Positions 25,230 to 34,363 of a stretch of 39,780 bases of DNA are shown one piece after another. The stretch's first letter is position 1. Each line of letters opens with the position of its first letter. Source of the stretch: Burkholderiaceae bacterium (GTDB lineage: Bacteria > Pseudomonadota > Gammaproteobacteria > Burkholderiales > Burkholderiaceae); NCBI GenBank assembly GCA_947455485.1, contig CANGNV010000001.1:1-39780 (forward strand). The letters run 5' to 3'. The notes beneath the pieces are model-generated. The model did no database searches. It had not been told where the DNA came from and was given only the letters and a program-made list of their open reading frames with translations. Position numbers and translations under genes: made by a program.

Positions 25230-26993
25230 TTAAGCATTTGAAAACTGGATGCGGTGCAGATTTGCATACAAGCCATCTTTAGCAAGCAACTCTTCATGCG
25301 TACCATTTTCAATAACATGGCCGTGCTCCAACACCACAATGCGATCAGCGTGTTCAATGGTTGATAAGCGGTGAGCAATTACTAAAGTGGTTCGTCCAGC
25401 CATCAAGCGCTCCAAGGCATCTTGCACTTGACGCTCAGACTCAGAATCCAGAGCAGAAGTTGCCTCATCTAATATCAGGATAGGAGCGTCTTTATATATC
25501 GCTCTCGCAATCGCTAAACGCTGACGCTGGCCACCGGATAAGCGATTGCCGTTATCTCCAATTTGGGTATCAATACCTTCAGGCATTTCTTGCATGAGAG
25601 TGCTTAAGTTTGCCGCCTCGAGCGCCTCCATCACGCGCCCCCGGTCGATACCCTCTTGGCCTACAGCACCATATGCAACGTTCGCCGCAATGCTGTCATT
25701 AAATAAAATGACATCCTGGCTTACAAAAGCAATCTGCTTGCGTACATCGGCCAAAACAATATCCTCAAGCGGAATATCATCCAAGAAAATTTGCCCGCTA
25801 GTGGGCTTAAAGAACCGCGGCAATAAATTAACTAGCGTAGATTTACCACCACCAGATGGACCGACAAAAGCGACTACCTCACCAGGCTTAATGTTTAAAT
25901 TCACACCAGTGAGCGCATCTTTACGCCCAGCCTCTTGCTGATAAGAGAAGCCAACATCTTCAAATCGAATTCCGCCTTTAGCCTTACCGAGGGGCTTCAT
26001 ATTTTCTTTGCGGGACTCATCCTCCTCAAAGGGTTGGTCCATCAGCGAAAAAATCATCTCTGCAGCAGTTAAGCCGCGCTGCAATGGCTGATTAATATCC
26101 GCCAAATGTTTAATCGGCGAAATCACCAACATCATGGCGGTAATAAATGAGGCAAATCCACCAACTGTAGTGCCCTCAGAGGCCGACTGCATTAAGGCGA
26201 TTACCAGCACGATCGATAGCGCCATAGAGGCGATGAGCTGAGTGATAGGCTGGTTTAGGCCGCCCGCTACCGCTGCTTTTAGCGAGAACTGACGCAGGCG
26301 CTCTGCCTTATCCATAAAACGTCGCATCTCATATTCTTCTGCGCCATGCACTTTTACAATTTTGTAACCGGCTGCAGATTCCTCTACGATATAAGCCAAT
26401 TCACTTGTCAACGTCTGCTGCTCACGATTTAAAGTTCGCAGACGCTTGTTAATCTTGCTCATGATGAAGGCAATGATTGGGAAAATCACCAACACCACCA
26501 AAGTCAGTTGCCAATTTAAGTAAATGAGATAGCCAATTAAACCAACTACAGTGAGCGAGTCTCGCACCAAGCTAATCAACATACCACCCATAATGGAGAG
26601 AACGTTGTTGACCTCAAAAACAACTGCGTTAATTAAATTGGATGCGGAGTTCTTTTGGAAAAAAGTAGTAGATGCATTTAATAGCGTCTGGAACATCTGT
26701 TCGCGCAACTTGAGTAGTACCGAATTGATGACGCGAGTAAGTAAATAATTTGATAGAAACTGAGCCAAGCTACGGACAAGTGCCAAACCCACCAAGAAGA
26801 CCGGCACCTGCCAGAGCTTGCTATTAAGCTGTCCAGTAAAGCCACGGTCCAATAATGGCTTCATCAAGGCTGGAATAGAGGTTTCAGCGCCAGCGACTAG
26901 GGCCATAGCTAATAAAGACCCAATAATCATCCAGATATGGGGCTTCAGATACTGAATTAAGCGATTTAAGGCGGTACGGTCTTGAGCATTCAT
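25230..26993 (-). CDS. msbA: Lipid A export permease/ATPase MsbA
   Basis: MsbA flips lipid A-core across the inner membrane. The 587-residue protein has six N-terminal transmembrane helices (to about residue 320) and a nucleotide-binding domain. The latter carries Walker A VGPSGGGKST, signature LSGGQRQRLAIARA, Walker B PILILDEATSALDSE, and the switch histidine in LVIAHRLSTI. Type and length match MsbA. I use the ATG at 26993 (MNAQDRTALNRLIQYLKPH), the natural start. An upstream extension would run over the neighbouring gene, although a GTG 18 bases earlier cannot be excluded. It is head to head with a glycosyltransferase, with 10 bases between the start codons. Confidence 0.93.
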   Translation of the reverse strand: MNAQDRTALNRLIQYLKPHIWMIIGSLLAMALVAGAETSIPALMKPLLDRGFTGQLNSKLWQVPVFLVGLALVRSLAQFLSNYLLTRVINSVLLKLREQMFQTLLNASTTFFQKNSASNLINAVVFEVNNVLSIMGGMLISLVRDSLTVVGLIGYLIYLNWQLTLVVLVIFPIIAFIMSKINKRLRTLNREQQTLTSELAYIVEESAAGYKIVKVHGAEEYEMRRFMDKAERLRQFSLKAAVAGGLNQPITQLIASMALSIVLVIALMQSASEGTTVGGFASFITAMMLVISPIKHLADINQPLQRGLTAAEMIFSLMDQPFEEDESRKENMKPLGKAKGGIRFEDVGFSYQQEAGRKDALTGVNLNIKPGEVVAFVGPSGGGKSTLVNLLPRFFKPTSGQIFLDDIPLEDIVLADVRKQIAFVSQDVILFNDSIAANVAYGAVGQEGIDRGRVMEALEAANLSTLMQEMPEGIDTQIGDNGNRLSGGQRQRLAIARAIYKDAPILILDEATSALDSESERQVQDALERLMAGRTTLVIAHRLSTIEHADRIVVLEHGHVIENGTHEELLAKDGLYANLHRIQFSNA

Positions 26994-27003
26994 ATAATGA
27001 ATT

Positions 27004-27783
27004 ATGCCCACCTTATCCGTCATACTCATCACTCGCAATGAAGAGGCCAATTTGGCCGATTGTTTAGCCTCCCTAGAGGGGATTGCTCAGCAAATCGTGG
27101 TGGTCGATACCAATAGCACTGATGGCACCCTAGAAATCGCCAAAAATCATGGGGCTGTCATTAGCCAACCAGCCGATTGGCCAGGATTTGGGCCCCAAAA
27201 GAACCGCGCTCTGGACTTGGCGACAGGCGATTGGGTTCTCTCCCTGGATGCTGATGAGCGACTTACCCCAGCACTCAGAAGTGAAATTCTGACCGCCATT
27301 CATCATTCGGCTCATGTCGACTGCTTTGCGATTCCACGACTATCTTGGTATTGCGGCCGCTTTATTCGCCATTCTGGCTGGAGCCCCGATTATGTAAATC
27401 GGTTATTTAAACGCGGCACTGCCCGCTTCTCCGATGACCTAGTGCATGAGCGCTTAATCCCAAATGGTCAAGTAGCAAAACTGGAAAATCCCATGTTGCA
27501 CTTCAGTTTTATGAACTACTCACAAGTGCTGCAGAAGCTTGACCGATATTCAACTGCCTCAGCAGAGCAAGCGTTTTCCAAAGGAAAAAAGAGTCACCCC
27601 TTAAAAGCAGTGCTTCATGGAATTTGGGCTTTTACTCGCACCTACTTTATTCGTCTTGGCTTCCTAGATGGCCCCCAAGGCTTTGCTTTGGCAATTTCCA
27701 ATGGGCAAGGAACCTACTATCGCTATATGAAGTTATGGCAATTGCATCAAGAAGCTGCGCATCATCAACATCACAGCAAATGA
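27004..27783 (+). CDS. Family 2 glycosyltransferase, WaaE/KdtX-like
   Basis: This is probably an LPS core glycosyltransferase. The 259-residue protein begins MPTLSVILITRNEEANL, with the GT-A nucleotide-binding strand, VVVDTNSTDGT, and the DxD-type LSLDADERL near residue 80. The middle RLSWYCGRFIRHSGWSPDYVNRLFKRG and DLVHERL are typical of WaaE/KdtX enzymes that add glucose to the inner core. There is no signal peptide; a C-terminal hydrophobic-basic segment may bind the membrane. It lies opposite msbA and overlaps the next glycosyltransferase by ATGA, which fits an LPS role. The sugar added cannot be read from the sequence. Confidence 0.85.
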   Translation: MPTLSVILITRNEEANLADCLASLEGIAQQIVVVDTNSTDGTLEIAKNHGAVISQPADWPGFGPQKNRALDLATGDWVLSLDADERLTPALRSEILTAIHHSAHVDCFAIPRLSWYCGRFIRHSGWSPDYVNRLFKRGTARFSDDLVHERLIPNGQVAKLENPMLHFSFMNYSQVLQKLDRYSTASAEQAFSKGKKSHPLKAVLHGIWAFTRTYFIRLGFLDGPQGFALAISNGQGTYYRYMKLWQLHQEAAHHQHHSK

Positions 27784-28559
27784 TCTCTGTACTTTTAGCG
27801 ACCTATAACTGGCCGCAAGCCCTTAAATTATGTCTTGAGTCACTCAGCACTCAAACCGACTTGGATTTTGAAATCATCATTGCTGATGACGGCTCCACCT
27901 CAGACACTAAGGAACTTATCGCTGGCGCTCAGGTTGATTTCCCAGTGAAAATAACGCACCTCTGGCAAGAGGATCAGGGTTTTCGTAAGACCCGCATTCT
28001 CAATCAAGCTATAGAAGCATCTGTTGGTGATTATTTGATATTTCTTGATGGCGACTGCATTGTTCAGCCTGACTTTATCGCTCAGCATCGAAGACTATCT
28101 CAGGCCAACTATCTGGTAACAGGGAGTCGCATTCTGCTTAACGACGAGCTCAGCAAGCAATTGCTCTCATGGTCACGCTGGGATTTCAAGAAATTCACCG
28201 GCCACTTATTGAACTATCGATTATCTGGCGGCATCAATAAGTATTGGCCCCTCAAAATCAAACTAGGTGATGGTGCATGGCGTAACTACAAGAAATTCGT
28301 GTGGCGTCGCATAAAAGGCTGCAATATGGCCTGCTGGAAGTCTGATGCCCAAGCTATTGGCGGCTTTGATGAAACCATGACAGGTTGGGGTCATGAAGAT
28401 GCTGATTTTGTTTTTAGACTACAAAATAAAGGTGTGACTCGTAAATCTGGGTCCTGGTCCACCGAAGTGCTTCACCTCTATCACCGTATTAACGATCAAT
28501 CCAATGCCGCAGAAAATGCACGTCGCGTTCGTGAAAAAATTCTGGCTAAAGCCCAGTAG
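27780..28559 (+). CDS. Family 2 glycosyltransferase with galactosyltransferase-like C terminus
   Basis: This glycosyltransferase is probably for LPS or a surface polysaccharide. The 259-residue protein starts MISVLLATYNWPQALKL, with IIIADDGSTSDT and the DxD-type IFLDGDCI near residue 85. The C-terminal part has AIGGFDE and GWGHEDADF, the motif shared with galactosyltransferase/chondroitin-synthase-like GT2 enzymes. It starts at the ATGA overlap with the previous gene; a longer frame from 27624 lies inside that gene and is rejected. The donor sugar is unknown. Confidence 0.86.
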   Translation: MISVLLATYNWPQALKLCLESLSTQTDLDFEIIIADDGSTSDTKELIAGAQVDFPVKITHLWQEDQGFRKTRILNQAIEASVGDYLIFLDGDCIVQPDFIAQHRRLSQANYLVTGSRILLNDELSKQLLSWSRWDFKKFTGHLLNYRLSGGINKYWPLKIKLGDGAWRNYKKFVWRRIKGCNMACWKSDAQAIGGFDETMTGWGHEDADFVFRLQNKGVTRKSGSWSTEVLHLYHRINDQSNAAENARRVREKILAKAQ

Positions 28560-28579
28560 GATTGAGTTACATTAGCTCC

Positions 28580-29737
28580 ATGACTGCATTCTCAGCACTA
28601 AAGCCTAAAAAAGTTTTATTCATTGCGACTCGCCAAATTGGAGATGTCCTTGTCACTACGCCGCTGATATCGCAAGCGCGTGAACTGTGGCCTGATGCTG
28701 AGTTTCATTTTTTGGGCTACCGCGGTAAGCTCGACATGCTCAAAGGCAATCCTGATATTGCCCAGACAATCGAAACTTCAGACCGCCCCAAACTCAAAGA
28801 ATATCTTTCCTTATTTTTTAAGCTCTTTCAACGTTACGACTTAGCAGTGGTTACACAACCGAGCGACCGCGCCTATTTTTATGGCTTAGTAGCAGCTCAT
28901 CAACGCGTAGGCGTATTGGGTGGACACCCTCAAGGCCTCACAGAGCAAGATAAAGCCAAGAAAAGTAAAAGTGATCAGCAAAATGCCTGGAAGAAGGCCA
29001 TCAGCTTACATACGGTTGATGTGGATTATTTTGCACAACATGTCATTACCGAAAAGCTTCGCCTGCTTGAAATTTTTTACAAGAAGCCTCAAGAGATATT
29101 TAGTAAGCCGATATTAGTGACGGCGCCAGCAGGTGATCCTATCGCCCCGACTATTGCAGGCCAACTTCACTCGCCCTATGTTGTGGTGCATCCCGGACCT
29201 TTAACAGCCTACAAGCGCTGGCCTTTGGCCTATTGGCAAACATTGTTGGGATGGATTGTGGAACAAGGTTTGCAAGTTGTACTGAGCGCATCACCCGCCA
29301 AGCAAGATCTACAACTCAATAAAGACATTCTTTCTCTACTTGATGAAAAGACGCGCAGCCACGTTATTGATACCGCAGGCCTACTCTCTATCCCGCAAGC
29401 AGGCACTCTGATTCGTGGGGCAGTAGCCTATGTTGGCGTGGATACCTCGATCACCCATCTTGCGGCAGCATGCAACACTCCTACCATTGCCTTGTTTGGC
29501 CCAACGCCACCTACTAACTTTGGCCCCTGGCCTAATGGCTTTATTGGCATGCAGCCTTATCAATTGAGAGCGCGTTCGCAGACGGTTGGCAATGTCACCA
29601 TCCTACAAGGGCCTGGTGAATGCGTTCCCTGTCGTAAGGCAGGCTGCGAAGACCGCGCAAGCAGCAATAGCGAATGTTTGGATCTCTTAGAGCCAAATCA
29701 AGTAATTACAGCGCTTCAAGCCGCTATAAATAAATAA
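28580..29737 (+). CDS. Glycosyltransferase family 9 (heptosyltransferase-like)
   Basis: This ADP-heptose:LPS heptosyltransferase-type enzyme is expected to add heptose to the LPS inner core. The 385-residue protein begins with KKVLFIATRQIGDVLVTTPLI, the GT-B N-terminal motif. It carries VVHPGPLTAYKRWPLAYW in the middle and the donor-binding GVDTSITHLAAACNTPTIALFGPT followed by NFGPWP. A cysteine cluster CVPCRKAGCED near the end is common in this family. I prefer the ATG at 28580; an in-frame TTG at 28562 would add six residues. The exact acceptor (heptose I, II or another) cannot be assigned. Confidence 0.85.
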   Translation: MTAFSALKPKKVLFIATRQIGDVLVTTPLISQARELWPDAEFHFLGYRGKLDMLKGNPDIAQTIETSDRPKLKEYLSLFFKLFQRYDLAVVTQPSDRAYFYGLVAAHQRVGVLGGHPQGLTEQDKAKKSKSDQQNAWKKAISLHTVDVDYFAQHVITEKLRLLEIFYKKPQEIFSKPILVTAPAGDPIAPTIAGQLHSPYVVVHPGPLTAYKRWPLAYWQTLLGWIVEQGLQVVLSASPAKQDLQLNKDILSLLDEKTRSHVIDTAGLLSIPQAGTLIRGAVAYVGVDTSITHLAAACNTPTIALFGPTPPTNFGPWPNGFIGMQPYQLRARSQTVGNVTILQGPGECVPCRKAGCEDRASSNSECLDLLEPNQVITALQAAINK

Positions 29738-29767
29738 TTCAATCTAGGTAGTATTGCTACTAATGAT

Positions 29768-32700
29768 TTAGTGGTACTGAACCTGAACGGTATTAGATTG
29801 CTTAGCAGCCAAAATTTGATTCAAGCTATGCAAGCAAGCATCATCAGGATAGATACGCAACTCTTCTGGGAACTGCATTAGACAGGCTCCGCCGCTGGTA
29901 GTGACTGCAGCCGTAAGCATTAAACCTTTGAGCCCCTCACTAGCGCTTGGCATAGAGGCTGCTGCAGGCCCCAACTTGGGATCTCGCACGCGATTGCTCA
30001 TTAAATAAGGTCCAATTTGGCTACGCAAGGATTTGAGATCAATTGCTGAATCGATCGATAGATGTACATTGCGCGCAAAACGCATGCGGGCACCCGTAAT
30101 ATCCATCACCGCCTCCGACACGATGCGCATTCCACCAGAAAACTTATCGGGCGTGACGTTTACCTTGGCTACTAACAATTCATCTTCTTTGAGCCAAGAG
30201 CGATTCGGTTCATACACTTCACTGTAGAGAGTCACCTCAATTGCAGCAGTTCCATCATCAATTGTTGCAATCATCATGCGGCCGCGCTGACCCGTCAGCA
30301 TACGAGCAGAAGTGATGATGCCGGCGATCAGCTGATCTTTGCCCTCAGTCACCTTAGACAATGGCTGGCGAATGAAATGAGCCGTCTCGTCGCGATAGGC
30401 ATCAAACATATGCCCCGTAAGACAAAGACCCAGGGCGCTTTTCTCATCCTGCAGACGCTTCTTCTCAGACCAGACTGGTTCGCGTACTAACTCAGGCAGA
30501 TGGCGATCTTCTTCGCCTGCTACCTCAAACAAACTGACTTGGTTGATAGAGGCCTCGGCTTGTTCAGCTGCCTCAATTGCGCGAGCCAAAGAAGCCAGTA
30601 AAGTAGATCGAATATCGTAAGGATTGCCTCCGGCAGGAATGGAGTCTTTATACAAACCATCAAAAGCCCCGGCACGCATCAACGCCTCAATCGCACGACG
30701 ATTCACTTGTCTACGATCGACGCGGGCACAGAAATCAAATAAATCTTTGAACGGTCCGCCAGACTCACGTGCTTTCACAATTACTTCAATTGCTGCCTCA
30801 CCAGTACCTCTTACGGCACCTAAACCATAACGAATATGACTGATTGGAGAATCCGGGGCAGCATCTGGCGCACGCAATGGCGTGAACACATAAACACCAG
30901 TATTGATATCAGGTGAGAACACGCGAATATTATTTGCCAAACAATCGTCATACAGAATCTTCACCTTATCGGTGTCATCCATTGCGAGTGATAAGTTGGC
31001 CGCCATAAATTCAGCAGGATAGTAGGCCTTTAACCAAGCAGTTTGATATGCCAGGAGCGCATAAGCAGCAGCATGGGATTTATTAAATCCATAGCCTGCA
31101 AAACGCTCCATCAAGTCATAAATCTCGTTGGCCTTGCCTTCGGTGATGCCGCCTGCTTTTGCGCCATCACTAAAAATCTTGCGATGTTGCGCCATCTCTT
31201 CAGGCTTCTTCTTGCCCATTGCACGACGCAACATATCCGCGCCACCGAGTGAGTAGCCGCCGATCATCTGGGCCATCTGCATCACCTGCTCTTGATAGAC
31301 CATGATGCCGTAGGTTTCTTGCAAAACCGGTTCAATGCGCGGATCCGGATACTCTACTTTTTGACGCCCATGCTTACGCTCAATAAAGTCCGGGATCAAG
31401 TCCATTGGACCTGGACGGTAAAGCGCGACGAGCGCAATAATGTCTTCGAAGCGGTCAGGCTTGGCCTCACGAAGCATGCCTTGCATGCCGCGACTTTCTA
31501 GCTGGAAGACGGCGACCGTATTGGCATTCTTTAAAACTTCAAAAGCTTTTTCATCATCGAGTGGAATCTCACCGATATTCCAATCTTTACGATCAGCATG
31601 TAGCGTCTTAATCCACTTTTCAGCAGCTGCCAAAATCGTCAGCGTTGTTAAACCCAAGAAGTCGAACTTTACTAAGCCGATTGCCTCGACATCATCTTTG
31701 TCAAACTGACTAATGACGGAGCCACTCTCTTGATCTTTAGAGTCTTTTGCTTCTTGCGTATAGAGGGGGCAAAAATCCGTTAAGCGGCCAGGGGCAATTA
31801 ATACACCACCTGCATGCATGCCGACGTTACGGGTCATACCCTCTAACTGCTGAGCAAGAGATAGAAGCTGGCGCACTTCATCTTCATTTTTTTCGCGTTC
31901 GCCTAATTGCTTCTCTTCCTTCTTGGCCATTTCAATAGTCATGTACTGACCTGGCTTATTCGGAATCAACTTAGCAATACCATCAACGAAGTTATAGCCT
32001 TGCTCCAGTACACGACCCACGTCACGAATTGCAGCGCGCGCAGCCATTGTTCCGAAGGTAGCGATCTGACTAACAGCATCTTTGCCGTATTTATCTTTTA
32101 CGTACTGAATAACGCGATCGCGCCCATGCTGACAAAAGTCAATATCGAAGTCGGGCATCGATACCCGCTCAGGATTAAGGAAGCGCTCAAAGAGCAGGTT
32201 GTAGCGCAATGGATCCAGGTCAGTAATACCGAGTGAGTAAGCAACTAAAGAGCCAGCGCCAGATCCACGACCTGGGCCTACTGGTACACCATTATTTTTT
32301 GCCCAGTTAATGAAGTCCGCAACAATCAAGAAATAACCTGGGAAGCCCATTTGAGCAATCGTCTTCACCTCAAAGACGAGGCGTTCGTGATAACGAGCCT
32401 CTTCCTTCGCACGCTCTTCTGGATCGGGGAAGTTACGCTCCATATGGCGCTTCAAACCAATCTCCGATTGCTGCAACAAGTAATCGTCAAGCGTAATACC
32501 AGGTGGCGTTGGAAAATCCGGTAAGCGTGGCTGACCTAAGGTCAACGAGAGGTTGCAGCGTTTGGCAATCTCAACTGAATTAGCGAGTGCAACAGGTAAA
32601 TCTGCAAAGCGCTTTTCCATCTCCTCTTGAGATAAGAAATATTGTTCTTCATTAAATTTTTTCGTGCGACGAGGATTACCCAGGAGCTCACCCTCTGCGA

Positions 32701-33394
32701 TACACACCCGTGCCTCATGGGCCGTGAAATCACTGCGTTGCATGAACTGCACAGGATGCGTAGCAACGATTGGTAAATCTAATTCACTCGCTAGGTGACA
32801 AGCAAGCTGAAGCTGCTTTTCATCCTGAGGATGACCACCACGCTGTACCTCTATGTAAAAAGAATTTGGGAATAATGTCGCCCAGTGTTTAGCGGCCTCT
32901 TTGGCCTGATCTTCTTGACCAGCCAACAGCGCAGCACCAACATCACCCCAACGTCCGCTCGAAAGCGCAATCAATCCGTACGCTAGCGTTCTTTTTACAG
33001 CTTTATCTTCTGCTTTAGAAGCGGGCTCACTAAACCATTTGGGATCCACCTCGGCACGGCCACGCGTCTGATTTTCTAGAGAAGCCTTACTCAGTAGCTG
33101 ACATAGATTGAGATAACCAGAGTGGTTTTGAACCAAGAGTAATAGACGATAGGGTTGATCTGGGTCCTGAGGATTGCTAACCCAAACATCCGCGCCCGCA
33201 ATTGGCTTAATTCCACCAGAGCGTGCGGCACTATAAAAACGAACCAAACCAAATAAATTACTTAAATCGGTGAGCGCTAAAGCACCCATCCCGTCTTTTT
33301 CGGCAGCAGCAACCGCATCGTCAATGCGAACGATGCCATCCGTAATAGAAAACTCGGAATGGACGCGTAGATGAACAAAACGGGGTGAAGCCAT
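29768..33394 (-). CDS. dnaE: DNA polymerase III alpha subunit DnaE
   Basis: This is the replicative DNA polymerase catalytic subunit. The 1208-residue protein has an N-terminal PHP domain (FVHLRVHSEFSITDG), the polymerase palm with VGPGRGSGAGSLVAYSLGITDLDPL and the catalytic aspartates in MPDFDIDF. GFNKSHAAAYALLAYQTAWL marks the fingers, then come a helix-hairpin-helix region (RQVNRRAIEALMRAGAFDGL) and an OB fold (IAGIITSARMLTGQRGRMMIATIDDG). Length and order match DnaE1 rather than the error-prone DnaE2. Its start lies 15 bases from the divergent gluQ start. Confidence 0.96.
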   Translation of the reverse strand: MASPRFVHLRVHSEFSITDGIVRIDDAVAAAEKDGMGALALTDLSNLFGLVRFYSAARSGGIKPIAGADVWVSNPQDPDQPYRLLLLVQNHSGYLNLCQLLSKASLENQTRGRAEVDPKWFSEPASKAEDKAVKRTLAYGLIALSSGRWGDVGAALLAGQEDQAKEAAKHWATLFPNSFYIEVQRGGHPQDEKQLQLACHLASELDLPIVATHPVQFMQRSDFTAHEARVCIAEGELLGNPRRTKKFNEEQYFLSQEEMEKRFADLPVALANSVEIAKRCNLSLTLGQPRLPDFPTPPGITLDDYLLQQSEIGLKRHMERNFPDPEERAKEEARYHERLVFEVKTIAQMGFPGYFLIVADFINWAKNNGVPVGPGRGSGAGSLVAYSLGITDLDPLRYNLLFERFLNPERVSMPDFDIDFCQHGRDRVIQYVKDKYGKDAVSQIATFGTMAARAAIRDVGRVLEQGYNFVDGIAKLIPNKPGQYMTIEMAKKEEKQLGEREKNEDEVRQLLSLAQQLEGMTRNVGMHAGGVLIAPGRLTDFCPLYTQEAKDSKDQESGSVISQFDKDDVEAIGLVKFDFLGLTTLTILAAAEKWIKTLHADRKDWNIGEIPLDDEKAFEVLKNANTVAVFQLESRGMQGMLREAKPDRFEDIIALVALYRPGPMDLIPDFIERKHGRQKVEYPDPRIEPVLQETYGIMVYQEQVMQMAQMIGGYSLGGADMLRRAMGKKKPEEMAQHRKIFSDGAKAGGITEGKANEIYDLMERFAGYGFNKSHAAAYALLAYQTAWLKAYYPAEFMAANLSLAMDDTDKVKILYDDCLANNIRVFSPDINTGVYVFTPLRAPDAAPDSPISHIRYGLGAVRGTGEAAIEVIVKARESGGPFKDLFDFCARVDRRQVNRRAIEALMRAGAFDGLYKDSIPAGGNPYDIRSTLLASLARAIEAAEQAEASINQVSLFEVAGEEDRHLPELVREPVWSEKKRLQDEKSALGLCLTGHMFDAYRDETAHFIRQPLSKVTEGKDQLIAGIITSARMLTGQRGRMMIATIDDGTAAIEVTLYSEVYEPNRSWLKEDELLVAKVNVTPDKFSGGMRIVSEAVMDITGARMRFARNVHLSIDSAIDLKSLRSQIGPYLMSNRVRDPKLGPAAASMPSASEGLKGLMLTAAVTTSGGACLMQFPEELRIYPDDACLHSLNQILAAKQSNTVQVQYH

Positions 33395-33409
33395 GAGATC
33401 ATTTTAGCT

Positions 33410-34363
33410 GTGCCGAACCTGAAAAACCCCTCATCCCCAGCCGACGGCTATCGCGGGCGCTTTGCCCCCTCACCTACTGGCCCACTTCATGCGGGATCGC
33501 TAGTTGCGGCCTTAGGAAGCTGGCTAGATGCCCGACAAAACCAAGGGAAATGGCTGCTCAGAATCGAGGATTTAGATACCCCCCGCTGCATTCCGGGGGC
33601 GGATCAAGAAATCCTACGCCAATTACTTGCCTGCGGCCTCACCTGGGACGAGGAGCCGAGTTGGCAGTCCAAGCGTCAAGAGCGCTATAAAAAGGCTCTG
33701 GAGCGCTTAAATGGGCTCCAAACTGTCTATCCCTGCACATGCTCCCGGCAAACTATTACAAATGCCCTAGAGGCTCGCGGAGTCACTACCCCTCGCAACC
33801 AAGAGATGGTTTACCCCGGAACCTGCCGCCCCCAAGAAATTCCCGCATACAAGAATGAACGTGTCCTTTTGGATGGAGTGGCTTGGAGACTCGCCCTCCC
33901 CCCAGAACTCATCCTTCATTTCAAAGATCTAGCCCTAGGCACGCAAAGTCAGGATCTAAATCAAGAAGTAGGAGATTTTGTACTGCGGCGTCGAGACGGA
34001 ATATTCACCTATCAACTAGCCGTGGTGGTGGATGATGCTGAGCAAGGCATAACTCATATTGTGCGTGGCGCAGATTTACTCAATAACACTGCAAGACAAA
34101 TTCATCTACAACAGGTTTTAGGATACTTAACGCCGAGTTATCTACATCTGCCCCTGGTTCTGGATGAGTATGGTGAAAAACTCAGCAAACAAACTTTAGC
34201 AAGTGCGATACATACTGAGAATGCGCAGCAGGCTTTACATGAATTACGTAAAGCCGCAAGGCACTTAGGATTGAGCGATCTTCCGGACGGAAAAGATACT
34301 TCGATTGCTGAGTGGCTTTTAGCAGCCACCCAGGCTTGGGATAGAAAAATTACTTCTTCTTAA
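33410..34363 (+). CDS. gluQ: Glutamyl-Q tRNA(Asp) synthetase
   Basis: GluQRS activates glutamate and attaches it to the queuosine base of tRNA-Asp. The 317-residue protein has the class I motif HAGS in RFAPSPTGPLHAGSLVAALGSW, and the KMSKS-like KLSKQ near residue 262. The zinc ligands are CTC near residue 108 and YPGTC near 138. The anticodon-binding domain of glutamyl-tRNA synthetase is absent, as is normal here. The start is GTG, since no ATG lies upstream after the in-frame stop. It is head to head with dnaE, and its 3' end overlaps rhlE by 14 bases in convergent orientation. Confidence 0.92.
   Translation: MPNLKNPSSPADGYRGRFAPSPTGPLHAGSLVAALGSWLDARQNQGKWLLRIEDLDTPRCIPGADQEILRQLLACGLTWDEEPSWQSKRQERYKKALERLNGLQTVYPCTCSRQTITNALEARGVTTPRNQEMVYPGTCRPQEIPAYKNERVLLDGVAWRLALPPELILHFKDLALGTQSQDLNQEVGDFVLRRRDGIFTYQLAVVVDDAEQGITHIVRGADLLNNTARQIHLQQVLGYLTPSYLHLPLVLDEYGEKLSKQTLASAIHTENAQQALHELRKAARHLGLSDLPDGKDTSIAEWLLAATQAWDRKITSS

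Noticed and set aside
26994..27050. Longer N terminus for msbA
   Set aside because: It would overlap the divergent glycosyltransferase by 47 bases. MsbA homology begins after MNAQDRTALNRL.
27624..27779. Longer N terminus for the second glycosyltransferase
   Set aside because: It reads through the previous gene in another frame; the GT-A fold begins at MISVLLATYN, at an ATGA overlap.
29738..29767. Terminator between the heptosyltransferase-like gene and dnaE
   Set aside because: TAGTA-TTGC-TACTA gives only a five-base AT-rich stem with no T-run, too weak to call.
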